This document shows, in pieces, positions 9,282 to 18,532 of a stretch of 64,000 bases of DNA. The DNA comes from Luteibacter sp. UNC138MFCol5.1 (GTDB lineage: Bacteria; Pseudomonadota; Gammaproteobacteria; Xanthomonadales; Rhodanobacteraceae), in the NCBI RefSeq assembly GCF_900110505.1, contig NZ_FODZ01000002.1:610113-674112 (forward strand), in the 5' to 3' direction. Every line of letters begins with the position of its first letter. Within the stretch, counting starts at the first letter, position 1. The translations under genes were made by a program, and so were the position numbers. A model generated the notes under the pieces. That model saw nothing but the letters and a program-made list of their open reading frames with translations. It searched no databases and was not told where the DNA came from.

Positions 9282-9345
9282 CCCCATCCCCAGCGAGGTT
9301 GCCCCCCCGGCCCGCAGGCGCTATGTTGGCGCGATCGTCGGGCCC

Positions 9346-9380
9346 GGGTGGGGTGAGGCGGGGCTTGGGAGGTTTTGGGG
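9346..9380 (+). promoter_or_regulatory. G-tract cluster overlapping the ribosome-binding site (possible G-quadruplex)
   Basis: Five runs of three or four G's (from 9346, 9350, 9360, 9367 and 9377) fall within 35 bases on the coding strand, separated by 1-7 nt loops. The last ends one base before the receptor's start codon, and the GGGAGG ribosome-binding site lies inside. A folded G-quadruplex in the mRNA would hide that site. Confidence 0.35.
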
Positions 9381-9381
9381 T

Positions 9382-12294
9382 ATGCACGTGAGTACCGGGC
9401 ACACGCGCCAGGTCGCGAGGCGACGTATGGCGCTCGCGAGTGCGCTCCTGGCCGCCTTGTCCGGAACCGCCGTGCATGCCCAGCAGACCGCGCCGGCCGA
9501 GATGCTGGCGCCGGTCAACGTCACCGTGACGGGCTCGCGCATCCGCGGCACCGATGTCGAAACCGCGCAGCCCGTCTTCACCATGGACCGCGCGGCCATC
9601 CGCGCCACCGGCCTGTCCGATCTCGGCAGCATCGTCGCGCGCATGCCCTCGGCCGCGACGCCCGAGGTCACGCCGCAGGACACCCTCTCCTCCAGCGGCG
9701 ACGCCGGCGGCCGTTACGCGAACCTGCGCAATCTCGGCGCCGTGCGCACGCTCGTGCTCGTCAACGGTCGCCGCTGGACCACGAGCCTCGGCGGACTGAC
9801 CGATCTCTCCACCATTCCCGTCGCTATCGTCGAGCGCATCGAGGTGCTCAAGGACGGCGCGTCCTCCATCTACGGCTCCGACGCGATCGGCGGCGTGGTC
9901 AACATCATCACGACCGACCGCTTCGAAGGCGCCTCGGCCGACGTCCTCTACGGCCAGAACGGCAAGGGCGACGGCGCCACGAAGCATGGCGCCTTCACCT
10001 GGGGCCGGAGCGGCCAGCGCGGCTCGCTGATCCTCGGCGCGAGTTACGACGACGCGGACGACCTGCGCGACGCGAAGCGCTCGCTCACGCGCAGCGCGTA
10101 CGGCCCACGGCACCCCGATGCCGGTCTCGGCATGGGGCCATGGGGCGGCGTGGTCGACCCGCGCGCACCGGGCACCCCCGGCGCTGGCAACTACGCCGGC
10201 GACGGCAGCTGGATCGCCAATCGCTACGTCGCGAACCATCCCGGCGTCGTCGATACGTCCAACCTCGCGAACTACCACCCGTACGATGTCGACAGCAACG
10301 CCGACAAGTACGCGACGGCCCGCGACATGACGTTCCGCGCCGGCAGCAAGTTGCGCAACCTCTTCGCGACGGGTCGCTACAACCTCACCGACGACATCGC
10401 CCTGCGCGGCATGGCCGACTACGGGGTGCGCGACACGCGCTGGCAGGCGGCGGGCTATCCGCTGCAGAGCGGTTCGGGACGCGACGCCGGCCTCGCGATC
10501 GACGCCGACAACGCTTACAACCCGTTCCCGGGTTACGACACCGCGTTCTTCCGTCGCACCACCGAAGTGCCCCGCGTGAACTGGGCGAAGAGCAAGGCGC
10601 TGCATCTCGACACGGGTGCCGAAGGCACGTTCGACTGGCTCGACCACGCGTGGAACTGGGACGTCACCTACGCCTATTCGGAGACGCGCGCGAGCCAGAC
10701 GACCAGCGGCAACATCAACCTGGTGAACGCGCGCAAGGCGCTGGGGCCGACGACGACGCTCGACGGCCAGCCGGCCTGCGCCAGCGCCGCGGATCGCGCG
10801 GCCGGCTGCGTGCCATGGAACATCCTTGCCGGCCCCGGCGGCACGCCGGAGGCGGTCTGGCGTTACGTGACGTCGACGGGCACGTCGCACCAGACCACGC
10901 GAACGAACGACGTCATCGCCAACCTCACGGGCGGCCTGGTCGATCTTCCCGCGGGGACGCTGCGCGTCGCCGGCGGCATCGAGCACCGTCGCGAGAACGG
11001 TCGTTACGTACCGTACCCCGCCGATTCGGCGGGACTGACGACCCAGCTCGCCAGCGCTCCGACGAACGGCGGCTACATCGCGAACGAGGCCTACCTCGAA
11101 CTCGACGTGCCGCTCCTCGCGGACCTTCCGCTCGCACGCGAGCTGGCGGCGAACGTGTCGAGCCGTTACTCGCACTACTCCGCCTTCGGCGGCCGCACGA
11201 ACAACAAGTACAGCCTGCGCTGGAAGCCTGTGGACGACCTGCTGCTCCGCGCCACGTTCGCGGAAGGGTTCCGTGCCCCCACGGTGGCCGACCTGTACGC
11301 CGGGGCGAGCGAGAGCTTCGAGAGTTTCCTCGATCCCTGCGACAGCGTGTACGGCGCCTCCGCCACCGATGCCTCGGTGCGCGCACGTTGCGCCGCCGCC
11401 GGCGTGCCGGCGAACTATCGGCAGATCGACCAGTCCGGTGCGCGCATCGGCTCCGCCACCGGGGGCCAGAACCCGACCGCCTTCACCACGGGCGCGAACC
11501 CCGCGCTCAAACCGGAAACGTCGATCACCCGCACCGCCGGTGTGGTGTACAGCCCGAGCTATGTCGAAGGGCTGGACATCACGCTCGACTACTACAAGGT
11601 CGACATCCGCGACGTGATCACGCCCGTGCTCGCGGGCGACATCCTCAATTTCTGCTACGTCCGCAACGACCCCTCGTTGTGCGGCCGCTTCACGCGCGCG
11701 GCGGACGGCCAGATCGTATCGCTCGACGAGAGCCTCGCGAATCTCGGCTCGCTGCGCACCGAAGGCTACGATCTCGGCCTGCATTACCGGTTCCCCGAGA
11801 CGCGCTACGGCGAGTTCACCCTGCTCTCCGACAGCACCTATCTGAAGGATTACACGCAGGTCGGCAGCCCCGGCAGCGCGCCGCGCCATCTGGCGGGGTA
11901 CATGAACGGCGTGCAAGGGCTTTATCGCGTGCGCTCGAATCTTTCGCTCGACTGGTCGTGGCGGCGTTTCGGTGCGACGTGGACCACACGCTGGTTCTCG
12001 GGCCTGAAGGATTCGTGCTGGTCCGCGGATGTCGAGTGCAACCGCCCCGACGCGATCAACGCGCTCACGGGCGTCACGGGCCTCAGCCGCAAGGGCGGCG
12101 TCGCCTTCAACGACCTGCAGGTGCGCTGGCTGGCACCGTGGAACGGCAGCTTCCGCGTCGGCGTGAACAACGTCTTCGCGCGCAAGGGCCCGCTCTACTA
12201 CAACGTGTCGAGCGCCGGCGGCGGCAGCCCGCCGTACAACCCGGCGTTCGACATCGACCGCTACTGGTACGTGGGATACCAGCAGAGTTTCTGA
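9382..12294 (+). CDS. TonB-dependent outer-membrane receptor
   Basis: The 970-residue protein has a signal peptide ending ...GTAVHAQ. The plug domain (about 45-180) carries VNVTVTGSRIRGTDVE, LVLVNGRRW and VERIEVLKDGASSIYGSDAIGGVVNIIT. A large 22-strand barrel follows and ends in an aromatic C-terminus (YVGYQQSF) as required for BAM insertion. The barrel has the SRY...KYSLRWKP...LLRATFAEGFRAPT pattern typical of oligopeptide/carbohydrate-type receptors in Xanthomonadales. The substrate is unknown. No N-terminal extension for sigma-factor signalling is seen. Confidence 0.95.
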   Translation: MHVSTGHTRQVARRRMALASALLAALSGTAVHAQQTAPAEMLAPVNVTVTGSRIRGTDVETAQPVFTMDRAAIRATGLSDLGSIVARMPSAATPEVTPQDTLSSSGDAGGRYANLRNLGAVRTLVLVNGRRWTTSLGGLTDLSTIPVAIVERIEVLKDGASSIYGSDAIGGVVNIITTDRFEGASADVLYGQNGKGDGATKHGAFTWGRSGQRGSLILGASYDDADDLRDAKRSLTRSAYGPRHPDAGLGMGPWGGVVDPRAPGTPGAGNYAGDGSWIANRYVANHPGVVDTSNLANYHPYDVDSNADKYATARDMTFRAGSKLRNLFATGRYNLTDDIALRGMADYGVRDTRWQAAGYPLQSGSGRDAGLAIDADNAYNPFPGYDTAFFRRTTEVPRVNWAKSKALHLDTGAEGTFDWLDHAWNWDVTYAYSETRASQTTSGNINLVNARKALGPTTTLDGQPACASAADRAAGCVPWNILAGPGGTPEAVWRYVTSTGTSHQTTRTNDVIANLTGGLVDLPAGTLRVAGGIEHRRENGRYVPYPADSAGLTTQLASAPTNGGYIANEAYLELDVPLLADLPLARELAANVSSRYSHYSAFGGRTNNKYSLRWKPVDDLLLRATFAEGFRAPTVADLYAGASESFESFLDPCDSVYGASATDASVRARCAAAGVPANYRQIDQSGARIGSATGGQNPTAFTTGANPALKPETSITRTAGVVYSPSYVEGLDITLDYYKVDIRDVITPVLAGDILNFCYVRNDPSLCGRFTRAADGQIVSLDESLANLGSLRTEGYDLGLHYRFPETRYGEFTLLSDSTYLKDYTQVGSPGSAPRHLAGYMNGVQGLYRVRSNLSLDWSWRRFGATWTTRWFSGLKDSCWSADVECNRPDAINALTGVTGLSRKGGVAFNDLQVRWLAPWNGSFRVGVNNVFARKGPLYYNVSSAGGGSPPYNPAFDIDRYWYVGYQQSF

Positions 12295-12331
12295 GCCGCC
12301 GGGCGCATGGTGGGAGCGCACCGCATCCGGA

Positions 12332-12835
12332 TCACAGCACCAGCGGATGATCCGGTAGCTGGTTCTTGCGAGGTTCGCCGTCGCCCGGGAAATGGCGGGC
12401 CAGGAGGTCGCCGGCTTCCGCCACGCCGGTCTGCACGGCCTCACGGTAGCGCCCCTGCGCGAACGCGTCGCGCATGTGCGCCGTGATCGCCGCCCATTCG
12501 GACGGCGCGACCGCCTTCGCGATGCCGCGGTCCGCGACGATCTCGATGCGGTGCTCGGCGAGCAGCACGTAGAGGAGCACGCCGCAGTTCTCCTCGGTGT
12601 CCCAGACACGCAGGTGCGAGAACAGCGCGGTGGCGCGGTCGCGGGCCGTGACGCCCGCTGCCACGTCGGCCAGGGACAGGCGCGATTCGATCACGACGCG
12701 CAGTTCGCCACGGTGACGTACCTCGCCTTCGGCGACCGTCTTCGTGATCGCGTCCAGCGTTTCACGCGGAAAATGGCGACCGATCTGGAACCAGGCGCCG
12801 AAGAGGTTGCTGGCCATGCGTCCGAAATTCATCAC
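12332..12835 (-). CDS. TPM-domain membrane-associated protein
   Basis: This 167-residue protein matches the TPM (TLP18.3/Psb32/MOLO-1) domain: GELRVVIESRL, RATALFSHLRVWDTEENCGVLLYVLLAEHRIEIVADRGI and a late amphipathic helix. It has no signal peptide. It is the last gene of lemA-TPM-TPM; its ATG overlaps the stop of the preceding TPM gene (ATGA, 12832-12835). This cluster is conserved in proteobacteria but its biochemical role is unsettled. Confidence 0.85.
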   Translation of the reverse strand: MMNFGRMASNLFGAWFQIGRHFPRETLDAITKTVAEGEVRHRGELRVVIESRLSLADVAAGVTARDRATALFSHLRVWDTEENCGVLLYVLLAEHRIEIVADRGIAKAVAPSEWAAITAHMRDAFAQGRYREAVQTGVAEAGDLLARHFPGDGEPRKNQLPDHPLVL

Positions 12836-13728
12836 CAGTTCCCCGATGCGCCGCCGCCACCGAAACTGCCGCCGCCTCCGCTGAAGCCGCCGCCTCCCCC
12901 ACCGCCACCGAAGCCGCCACCACCGAACCCACCGCCGCCGCCCCAGCCGCCGAAACCACCCCAGCCACCACCGCCGATCGAACGGCCGGCGCCGAGGGGA
13001 ATCGCCATGATCAGCGCGCCGGCGATGAGGCCGACCACGCCGCCGAGGATGGACTGCAGGAACAGCCAGCCGAGGCCGCCGGCGATCGCGCCACCGACCG
13101 GCATGCGCAGGCCGAGCGGCGCGCGGCCGAGGATGCCGCGCAGGAAGATCGCCCCGAACAGCAGCGGAATCAGCAGGTGGCCGAAGCCTCCACGGCGCCG
13201 CTCGTGGCTCTCGTCCGGTGCGACGGGTGGCGGCAACGCTTCGCCCTGCACGATCTGGGTGATCGCGTTGAGCGCTTCGTCGATGCCACCGAAGTAATCG
13301 TTCGCGCGCAGCTTCGGCGCCATGTATTCGCGGATGATGCGCGACGCGATCGCGTCCGGCAGCGCCCCTTCCAGGCCGTAGCCGACTTCGATGCGAACGC
13401 GGCGATCGTTCTTCGCCAGCAGCACGAGCACGCCGTCGTCGGGCCCTTCGCGTCCCACCTTGTTCGTTTCCGCCACCTTGAGCGAGTAACTCTCGAGGTC
13501 CTCCGGCTGCGTCGTCGGCACCATCAGCACCACGACCTGCGCGCCCTTGGCCTTCTCCAGGTCAACGAGGCGCGCGTCGAGCTGCGCCACCTGCGCCTCC
13601 GTCAGCGTCCCGGTGAGGTCCGTGACGTGCCGCGCGAGCTTCGGTACCGCGACGTCGTCCGCCAGTGCCGCCGCGGGCGGCACCAGCAGGGCGACGGCGA
13701 ACAGCAGGGCTGCCGCGAAACGACGCAT
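12832..13728 (-). CDS. TPM-domain (YgcG-like) membrane protein with glycine-rich tail
   Basis: The 298-residue protein has a signal peptide (FAAALLFAVALLVPPAAALA). Its TPM domain (about 30-170) includes VVVLMVPTTQPEDLESYSLK, DDGVLVLLAKNDRRVRIEVG and LEGALPDAIASRII. Two hydrophobic helices follow (about 190-250), then a Gly-rich C-terminus of GGGGFGG/GGG repeats. This order is typical of YgcG-family proteins next to LemA. Coupled to lemA upstream by a one-base overlap and to the second TPM gene by ATGA. Confidence 0.88.
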   Translation of the reverse strand: MRRFAAALLFAVALLVPPAAALADDVAVPKLARHVTDLTGTLTEAQVAQLDARLVDLEKAKGAQVVVLMVPTTQPEDLESYSLKVAETNKVGREGPDDGVLVLLAKNDRRVRIEVGYGLEGALPDAIASRIIREYMAPKLRANDYFGGIDEALNAITQIVQGEALPPPVAPDESHERRRGGFGHLLIPLLFGAIFLRGILGRAPLGLRMPVGGAIAGGLGWLFLQSILGGVVGLIAGALIMAIPLGAGRSIGGGGWGGFGGWGGGGGFGGGGFGGGGGGGGFSGGGGSFGGGGASGNW

Positions 13729-14351
13729 CAGCGACCGGCCGTGGATGCCGGGGCCGGGGTGGAACCGAAATCGACGGTCGGGGCGGTGGAGATCGCCTTC
13801 TCGTTCTCGACGCTGAAATTCGGCTTGACCTGGTAACCCATGACCTTCGCCGTGAGGTTGTTCGGGAACGAGCGGATCAGCGTGTTGTAGCTCTGTACCG
13901 CGGCGACGTAGCGGTTGCGCGCCACGGTGATGCGGTTCTCGGTGCCTTCCAGCTGCGCCTGCAGGTCGCGGAAGGAGCCATCGGCTTTGAGCTGCGGATA
14001 GTTTTCGCTCACCACCATCAGGCGCGAAAGCGCGCTGGTCAGCTGCCCCTGGGCCGCCTGGAACTTCGCCAGCGCCTCGGGATCGTTGAGAAGTTCCGGA
14101 GTGATCTGCGTCTGGCCGACCTTCGCGCGGGCGTTGGTGACCTCGGTCAGCACGCGTTCTTCGTGCTGCGCGTAGCCCTTCACCGTGTTGACGAGGTTGG
14201 GCACCAGGTCGGCGCGGCGCTGGTACTGGTTGAGCACTTCCGACCAGGCGGCCTTGACCGCCTCGTCTTCGCGCTGGATGGCGTTGTATCCGCAGCCGCT
14301 CAGGAAGCCGGCGAGAAGGACGAGGGCGAACGCGCGGAGGAGTGTCTTCAT
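13728..14351 (-). CDS. lemA: LemA-family lipoprotein
   Basis: The ATG at 14351 gives 207 residues with a lipoprotein signal: the lipobox LSGC puts the lipidated cysteine at residue 20. The helical LemA core contains AIQREDEAVKAAWSEVLNQYQRRADLVPNLVNTVKGYA, the family hallmark, and YNTLIRSFPNNL near the end. LemA proteins are membrane-anchored helical proteins of unclear function, nearly always beside TPM-domain genes as here. An ATG 30 bases further upstream would lengthen the n-region and is less likely. Confidence 0.92.
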   Translation of the reverse strand: MKTLLRAFALVLLAGFLSGCGYNAIQREDEAVKAAWSEVLNQYQRRADLVPNLVNTVKGYAQHEERVLTEVTNARAKVGQTQITPELLNDPEALAKFQAAQGQLTSALSRLMVVSENYPQLKADGSFRDLQAQLEGTENRITVARNRYVAAVQSYNTLIRSFPNNLTAKVMGYQVKPNFSVENEKAISTAPTVDFGSTPAPASTAGR

Positions 14352-14413
14352 GGCGGCGGTTTCCTTGGGTGTGCGGGGCACAACTTACCGCAAAGCCGGG
14401 CCGCGTGGATGTC

Positions 14414-14788
14414 CTACCCCAACAGCCGCGGCCCGAGGATCAGCGCCCAGCTGACCAGCACCATCATCATGAGGAGGAACACGGCCGCCGAGCCCATGTC
14501 CTTGGCCCGGCCGGCCAGTTCATGGAATTCCGGACTGACCTTGTCGACGACGGCCTCGATGGCGGAATTGAGCAGCTCCGCCGAAAGCACCAGCATGGGA
14601 AAGGTGATCAGGACGATCTTCTCGATCGCCCCCTGCCCGAGCCACAGGCCGAGCGGCACGACCACGATGGCCAGGAGGACTTCCAGCCGGAACGAGGCCT
14701 CGTGGCGGAAACAGGCGCGCAGGCCCTGCATCGACCAGCGGAAGGCCGCATAGATCTGCCGCGGCCCGCGCCGCTCGGTCGATGCCAT
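14414..14788 (-). CDS. dgkA: Diacylglycerol kinase
   Basis: This 124-residue integral membrane enzyme phosphorylates diacylglycerol to phosphatidic acid for lipid recycling. Family motifs are IYAAFRWSMQGLRACFRHEASFR, then three membrane helices with the active-site segment LSAELLNSAIEAVVDKVSPEFHELAGRAKDMGSAAV. The start at 14788 matches E. coli DgkA length; the frame remains open upstream without homology. Confidence 0.95.
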   Translation of the reverse strand: MASTERRGPRQIYAAFRWSMQGLRACFRHEASFRLEVLLAIVVVPLGLWLGQGAIEKIVLITFPMLVLSAELLNSAIEAVVDKVSPEFHELAGRAKDMGSAAVFLLMMMVLVSWALILGPRLLG

Positions 14789-14924
14789 GCCGGTCAGGCC
14801 GCCGAGGCGGACGCCGGGCAGAGGCGCCTGGCGGTGAGGAAGTGGGTGCGGTGCGGCATCGGAGCGGATTCGGGCGCGGGAAACGGCCCGTATCATGCCA
14901 CAGGCCGCCTTCCGGCCGGCTTAG

Positions 14925-14948
14925 GGCGAATCGCCGTGGCGAATCGCC
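14925..14948. repeat. Tandem short palindromes in the dgkA/peptide-transporter intergenic region
   Basis: GGCGAATCGCC occurs twice (14925-14935 and 14938-14948), each an 11-bp palindrome, repeated at a 13-bp interval. The 297-bp gap between divergent dgkA and the transporter holds no other clear gene. The pair could be an operator; no regulator can be named. Confidence 0.35.
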
Positions 14949-15085
14949 GCGCCCCTCTGGCGCCGCAACACGACCCGTCGGACCATTTGTATTACGCTTG
15001 AACGGTTGTGCCTTCGTTCAGGAGGCCGGCGATGGGAGCCGGGCGATCCGCCCGACTCGCTGCTTCCAATGTGTCCGGAAAATAC

Positions 15086-16621
15086 ATGCCCATCCAGAAT
15101 CCACCCGTTTCTCAGACCAAGTCGTTCAGCACGGTCTTCCTCATCGAAATGTGGGAGCGCTTCGGCTTCTACGGCATGCAGGTGCTGATGGTCACCTACA
15201 TGGTGAAGAAGCTCGGCTTCGCCGACACCGATGCGAACCTCGTCTGGGGCGCGGCCGCCGCGCTGATCTACGCCACCCCCGCCATCGGCGGCTGGATCGG
15301 CGACAAATTCCTCGGCACCCGTCGCACCATGCTGACGGGTGCGGTCGTCCTGATGGTCGGTTACGCCCTCCTCTGGATCCCGACCAACAACACGTACGCC
15401 CTTTACCTCGCCCTCGGCGTGATCGTCTTCGGCAACGGCCTGTTCAAGCCCAACGCCGGCAACCTCGTACGCAAGATCTACGAGGGCGACGAGGTCCGCA
15501 TCGACAGCGCGTTCACCATCTACTACATGGCGGTGAACATCGGCTCCACCGTCTCGATGCTGCTCACGCCCTGGATCCGCGACTACGTCGGCCAGCACTA
15601 CGGCGACGCGCTCGGCTGGCATACCGCGTTCGGCGTCTGCTCCATCGGCCTCGTGCTCGGCCTCGTCAATTACTACTTCATGCGCCAGACGCTCGCGCAC
15701 GTCGGCTCCGCGCCGGACGAGCGTCCGCCCGTCGCGAAGAACGTCATCGGCGTCGTCATCGGCGGTCTCGCGGTCGTCGGCGCCTCGGCGTACATCCTGC
15801 AGAACCAGAGCGTCGCCAAGGCCTGCGTCTACCTCGCGGGCGTCGTGATCCTCGGCATCTTCATCCACCTCATCCGTTCGAGCGCGCGCGGCGAGCGCGC
15901 CGGCCTGATCGCGGCGCTGGTGCTGACGGTGCAGACGATCTTCTTCTTCATCTTCTACCAGCAGATGTCGACCTCGCTGAACCTGTTCGCGCAGCGCAAC
16001 GTCGACCTGTCGTTCAGCCTGTTCGGCTTCGAGCTGTTCCGCTGGATTCCCGAGCAGTTCCAGTCGCTCAACGCGATCTGGATCGTGATCCTGTCGCCGA
16101 TCCTGGTGTGGCTCTACAACTCGCTCGGCAAGCACGGCAAGGACTTCCCCGTCGCCGCGAAGTTCGCCCTCGGCTTCGCCGCCGTGGCCGCCGGCTTCTT
16201 CATGTACGGCCTGGGTGCCACCACCGCGGTGAACGGCGCGATCTCGTCGTGGTACATGGTGTGGGGCTACGGCCTGTACTCGCTCGGCGAGGTGCTGGTC
16301 AGCGGCCTGGGCCTCGCGATGATCGCCCGTTACGTGCCGGCGCGCATGGGCGGCTTCATGATGGGCGCCTACTACGTCGCCGTGGGCGTCTCGCAGTACA
16401 TGGGCAGCGTCGTGGCGAACGTCGCCGCGATTCCCGACAACATCACCAACCCGCTCGAATCGCTGGCGATCTATACCAGCCTGTTCAACAAGCTCGGCTT
16501 CGTCGGCCTCGGCTGCACGCTGATCGCGCTGGCCATGCTGCCGCTGATGAAGAAGCTCTCGCTCGACCATGCGCTGGCGAACGTGCCGCCGGTGCCGCCC
16601 GTCCACAACGAAGACCTGTAA
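15086..16621 (+). CDS. POT/PTR-family proton-dependent oligopeptide transporter
   Basis: The ATG at 15086 gives 511 residues. The POT signature is present: FLIEMWERFGFYGMQ opening helix 1 (the proton-coupling E-x-x-E-R-F region), then GGWIGDKFLGTRRTM and GNGLFKPNAGNLVRKIY. About 14 membrane helices follow, as usual for bacterial DtpA-type importers of di- and tripeptides. The frame is open to 15008, but the family N-terminus supports 15086. A strong hairpin follows the stop. Peptides released by the S9 peptidase could be substrates; that is inference. Confidence 0.95.
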   Translation: MPIQNPPVSQTKSFSTVFLIEMWERFGFYGMQVLMVTYMVKKLGFADTDANLVWGAAAALIYATPAIGGWIGDKFLGTRRTMLTGAVVLMVGYALLWIPTNNTYALYLALGVIVFGNGLFKPNAGNLVRKIYEGDEVRIDSAFTIYYMAVNIGSTVSMLLTPWIRDYVGQHYGDALGWHTAFGVCSIGLVLGLVNYYFMRQTLAHVGSAPDERPPVAKNVIGVVIGGLAVVGASAYILQNQSVAKACVYLAGVVILGIFIHLIRSSARGERAGLIAALVLTVQTIFFFIFYQQMSTSLNLFAQRNVDLSFSLFGFELFRWIPEQFQSLNAIWIVILSPILVWLYNSLGKHGKDFPVAAKFALGFAAVAAGFFMYGLGATTAVNGAISSWYMVWGYGLYSLGEVLVSGLGLAMIARYVPARMGGFMMGAYYVAVGVSQYMGSVVANVAAIPDNITNPLESLAIYTSLFNKLGFVGLGCTLIALAMLPLMKKLSLDHALANVPPVPPVHNEDL

Positions 16622-16624
16622 CGC

Positions 16625-16660
16625 GGCGAAAGGGCCGTCCCGCGGGGCGGCCCTTTCGCC
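16625..16660 (+). terminator. Strong hairpin between the transporter and regB
   Basis: GGCGAAAGGGCCG (16625-16637) pairs perfectly over 13 bp with CGGCCCTTTCGCC (16648-16660), with a 10-nt loop. It starts 4 bp after the transporter stop and ends 14 bp before the regB start. The T-tract is poor, so termination may be partial or bidirectional. Confidence 0.65.
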
Positions 16661-16674
16661 TTGAAGAGAACGCC

Positions 16675-17955
16675 GTGAGCGACACCCTGCATACGCCATC
16701 GTCCCGCTCCGGCCCGTTCGTGCTCGCACGAACCCTCGCCTGGCTGCGTCTGTGCGCGATCGCCGGGCAGAGCGTCGCCATCCTCTCCTGCGTCACGCTG
16801 CTGAAGCTCGACGTGCCGCTGCTGCCCCTGATGATCGGCGTCTGCGTGCTCGCGGTCTTCGCCGCCGCGGCCTCCTTTCGCCTCGGCATGCCGTGGAAGG
16901 TGACGGAGGTCGAGGCCGTGGTGCACATCGCGGCCGACACGCTCGTGCTGGGGTACCTGCTCTATTTCACCGGCGGCGCGTCGAATCCGTTCGTCACGCT
17001 CCTGCTGGTGCCCATCGCCCTCTCGGCCGCCGCGCTCTCGATCGCGGGCGTGTCGCTGGTGGCGATCCTCACCGGCGTCGCGTACGTGCTGCTGGTGCCC
17101 TACCACCTGCCGCTGCCGACCCTCGGCCACAAGAGCCTGGATTTCGATCTGTACGTCGCGGGCATGGGCGTCAACTTCGTGATCATGGCGATCCTGCTGG
17201 GCGTGTTCATCAGCAACCTCGCCAAGGCGATCCGCGTCCAGCAGGGCGAGGTGCAGCGCATCCGCGAACGCGCGCTGCGCGACGAGGGCATCCTCGCCAT
17301 CGCCACGCAGGCCGCCGGGGCGGCGCACGAACTGAACACGCCGCTGTCGACGATGCGCACGCTGCTTCCCGAAATCCGGCGCGAGCACGCGACCGACAAC
17401 CTGCTGGGCGAAGACCTCGACCTCCTCGACGGCCAGGTGGAGCGGTGCCGCACGATCCTGCGCGAGATGGTCGCCTTCGGGCAGGCGCAGCTCTCGCAGG
17501 TGCCGGAACGCATCACGCTCGACGAATTCGTGCACGTCTGCCTCGAGCGCTTCCAGTTGCTGCGACCGGAAGCCGACGTGGACGTCCGGCTCGAACCCGG
17601 AGCGGGGCGCATCGCGCTGCGCTCGCCACCCGGGCTACGCCACGCGCTGATCAACCTGCTCAACAACGCGGCCGACGCCTCCGCGATGAACGACAGCACG
17701 GCGGTGTCGCTGCGCATCGGCATCGTGGGCTCGTGGCTGGAGCTGACGGTGACGGACGAGGGCCCCGGTTTCGACGAGTTCGACGACCTGGGCACCCTCG
17801 GCCTGTCGCAGAAGGACACCGGACTCGGCATCGGGCTCGCGCTCGCCGAAGCCACCGCGGAACGCCTCGACGGCGAACTGGCGGCCAGCAACACGGGCCA
17901 TGGCGCGCAGATGCGCCTGCGCCTGCCTCTTTCGGTCATCGGAGACCACGCATGA
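16675..17955 (+). CDS. regB: RegB/PrrB-type redox sensor histidine kinase
   Basis: The GTG at 16675 gives 426 residues. Six hydrophobic segments occupy about 20-180 and include GGASNPFVTLL, the quinone-binding signature of RegB. The phosphoacceptor is His218 in AAHELNTPLSTM. Cys258 in QVERCRTIL matches the redox-active cysteine of RegB. The catalytic domain has an N-box (LINLLNNAADAS), DEGPGF and GLGIGLALAEA. It should read the redox state of the quinone pool. Its stop overlaps the regA start (ATGA), and regB-regA continues into two exported-protein genes. Confidence 0.93.
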   Translation: MSDTLHTPSSRSGPFVLARTLAWLRLCAIAGQSVAILSCVTLLKLDVPLLPLMIGVCVLAVFAAAASFRLGMPWKVTEVEAVVHIAADTLVLGYLLYFTGGASNPFVTLLLVPIALSAAALSIAGVSLVAILTGVAYVLLVPYHLPLPTLGHKSLDFDLYVAGMGVNFVIMAILLGVFISNLAKAIRVQQGEVQRIRERALRDEGILAIATQAAGAAHELNTPLSTMRTLLPEIRREHATDNLLGEDLDLLDGQVERCRTILREMVAFGQAQLSQVPERITLDEFVHVCLERFQLLRPEADVDVRLEPGAGRIALRSPPGLRHALINLLNNAADASAMNDSTAVSLRIGIVGSWLELTVTDEGPGFDEFDDLGTLGLSQKDTGLGIGLALAEATAERLDGELAASNTGHGAQMRLRLPLSVIGDHA

Positions 17956-18530
17956 ACGATCTCGTTCCACCCACCGGCCGCCCGCTGCTGATCGTCGACG
18001 ACGACGCCACCTTCGCGCGCGTGCTGGGGCGTGCCCTCACCTCGCGCGGCTTCGAGGTGATCTCCTGCGACAACGCGGACGACGCGCGCGCGCTGACCCG
18101 CCGGCACCAGCCGCGCTTCTGCGTCCTCGACCTGAAGCTCGGCGACGAGAACGGCCTGCGCCTGATCCCCGAGCTGCAGTCGCTCGTGCCCGACATGCGC
18201 GTGCTGCTGCTGACCGGCTACGCCTCGATCGCGACCGCCGTCGAGGCGATCAAGCGTGGCGCCCACGATTACCTCGCCAAGCCCGTCGACGCCGACGCGG
18301 TGGTGCGCGCGCTGCTCGACGGCGACTCCGGCCCGGACCTCGACGACCTGGTCGACGCGCCCGATGCGCCCCTACCGCTGCGCCGCCTGGAATGGGAGCA
18401 CATCCAGCGCGTGCTCACCGAGTGCGAGGGCAACATTTCGGAAACTGCACGCCGCCTTGGCATGCACCGCCGCACGCTGCAGCGGAAGCTCAGCAAGCAC
18501 CCCGTCCGCGAACGCCCCGACGAGCACTGA
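17952..18530 (+). CDS. regA: RegA/PrrA-type response regulator
   Basis: This 192-residue regulator has a receiver domain with the acidic pocket LLIVDDDATF, phosphoacceptor Asp60 in VLDLKLGDENG, and the late Lys in YLAKPVD. The C-terminal Fis-like helix-turn-helix ECEGNISETARRLGMHRR is nearly invariant in RegA. Targets elsewhere in proteobacteria are respiration and redox genes. Here the two genes directly downstream are obvious candidates. Confidence 0.93.
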   Translation: MNDLVPPTGRPLLIVDDDATFARVLGRALTSRGFEVISCDNADDARALTRRHQPRFCVLDLKLGDENGLRLIPELQSLVPDMRVLLLTGYASIATAVEAIKRGAHDYLAKPVDADAVVRALLDGDSGPDLDDLVDAPDAPLPLRRLEWEHIQRVLTECEGNISETARRLGMHRRTLQRKLSKHPVRERPDEH

Positions 18531-18532
18531 AC

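Noticed and set aside
6324-9287. Upstream extension of the lgt frame toward 9287
   Set aside because: Open only because of GC bias; family homology begins at 7154.
12301-12325. Possible REP half-site (TGGGAGCGCACC) after the TonB receptor
   Set aside because: Only a short match and no second arm; not enough to call a member of the palindrome family.
9181-12609. Long minus-strand frame opposite the S9 peptidase and TonB receptor
   Set aside because: Translation is low-complexity Arg/Ala/Val-rich without motifs; the plus strand has full-length recognised proteins.
12840-12980. Short tandem repeats that might be a minisatellite
   Set aside because: They encode the Gly-rich tail of the YgcG-like protein in frame; low-complexity coding, typical of the family.
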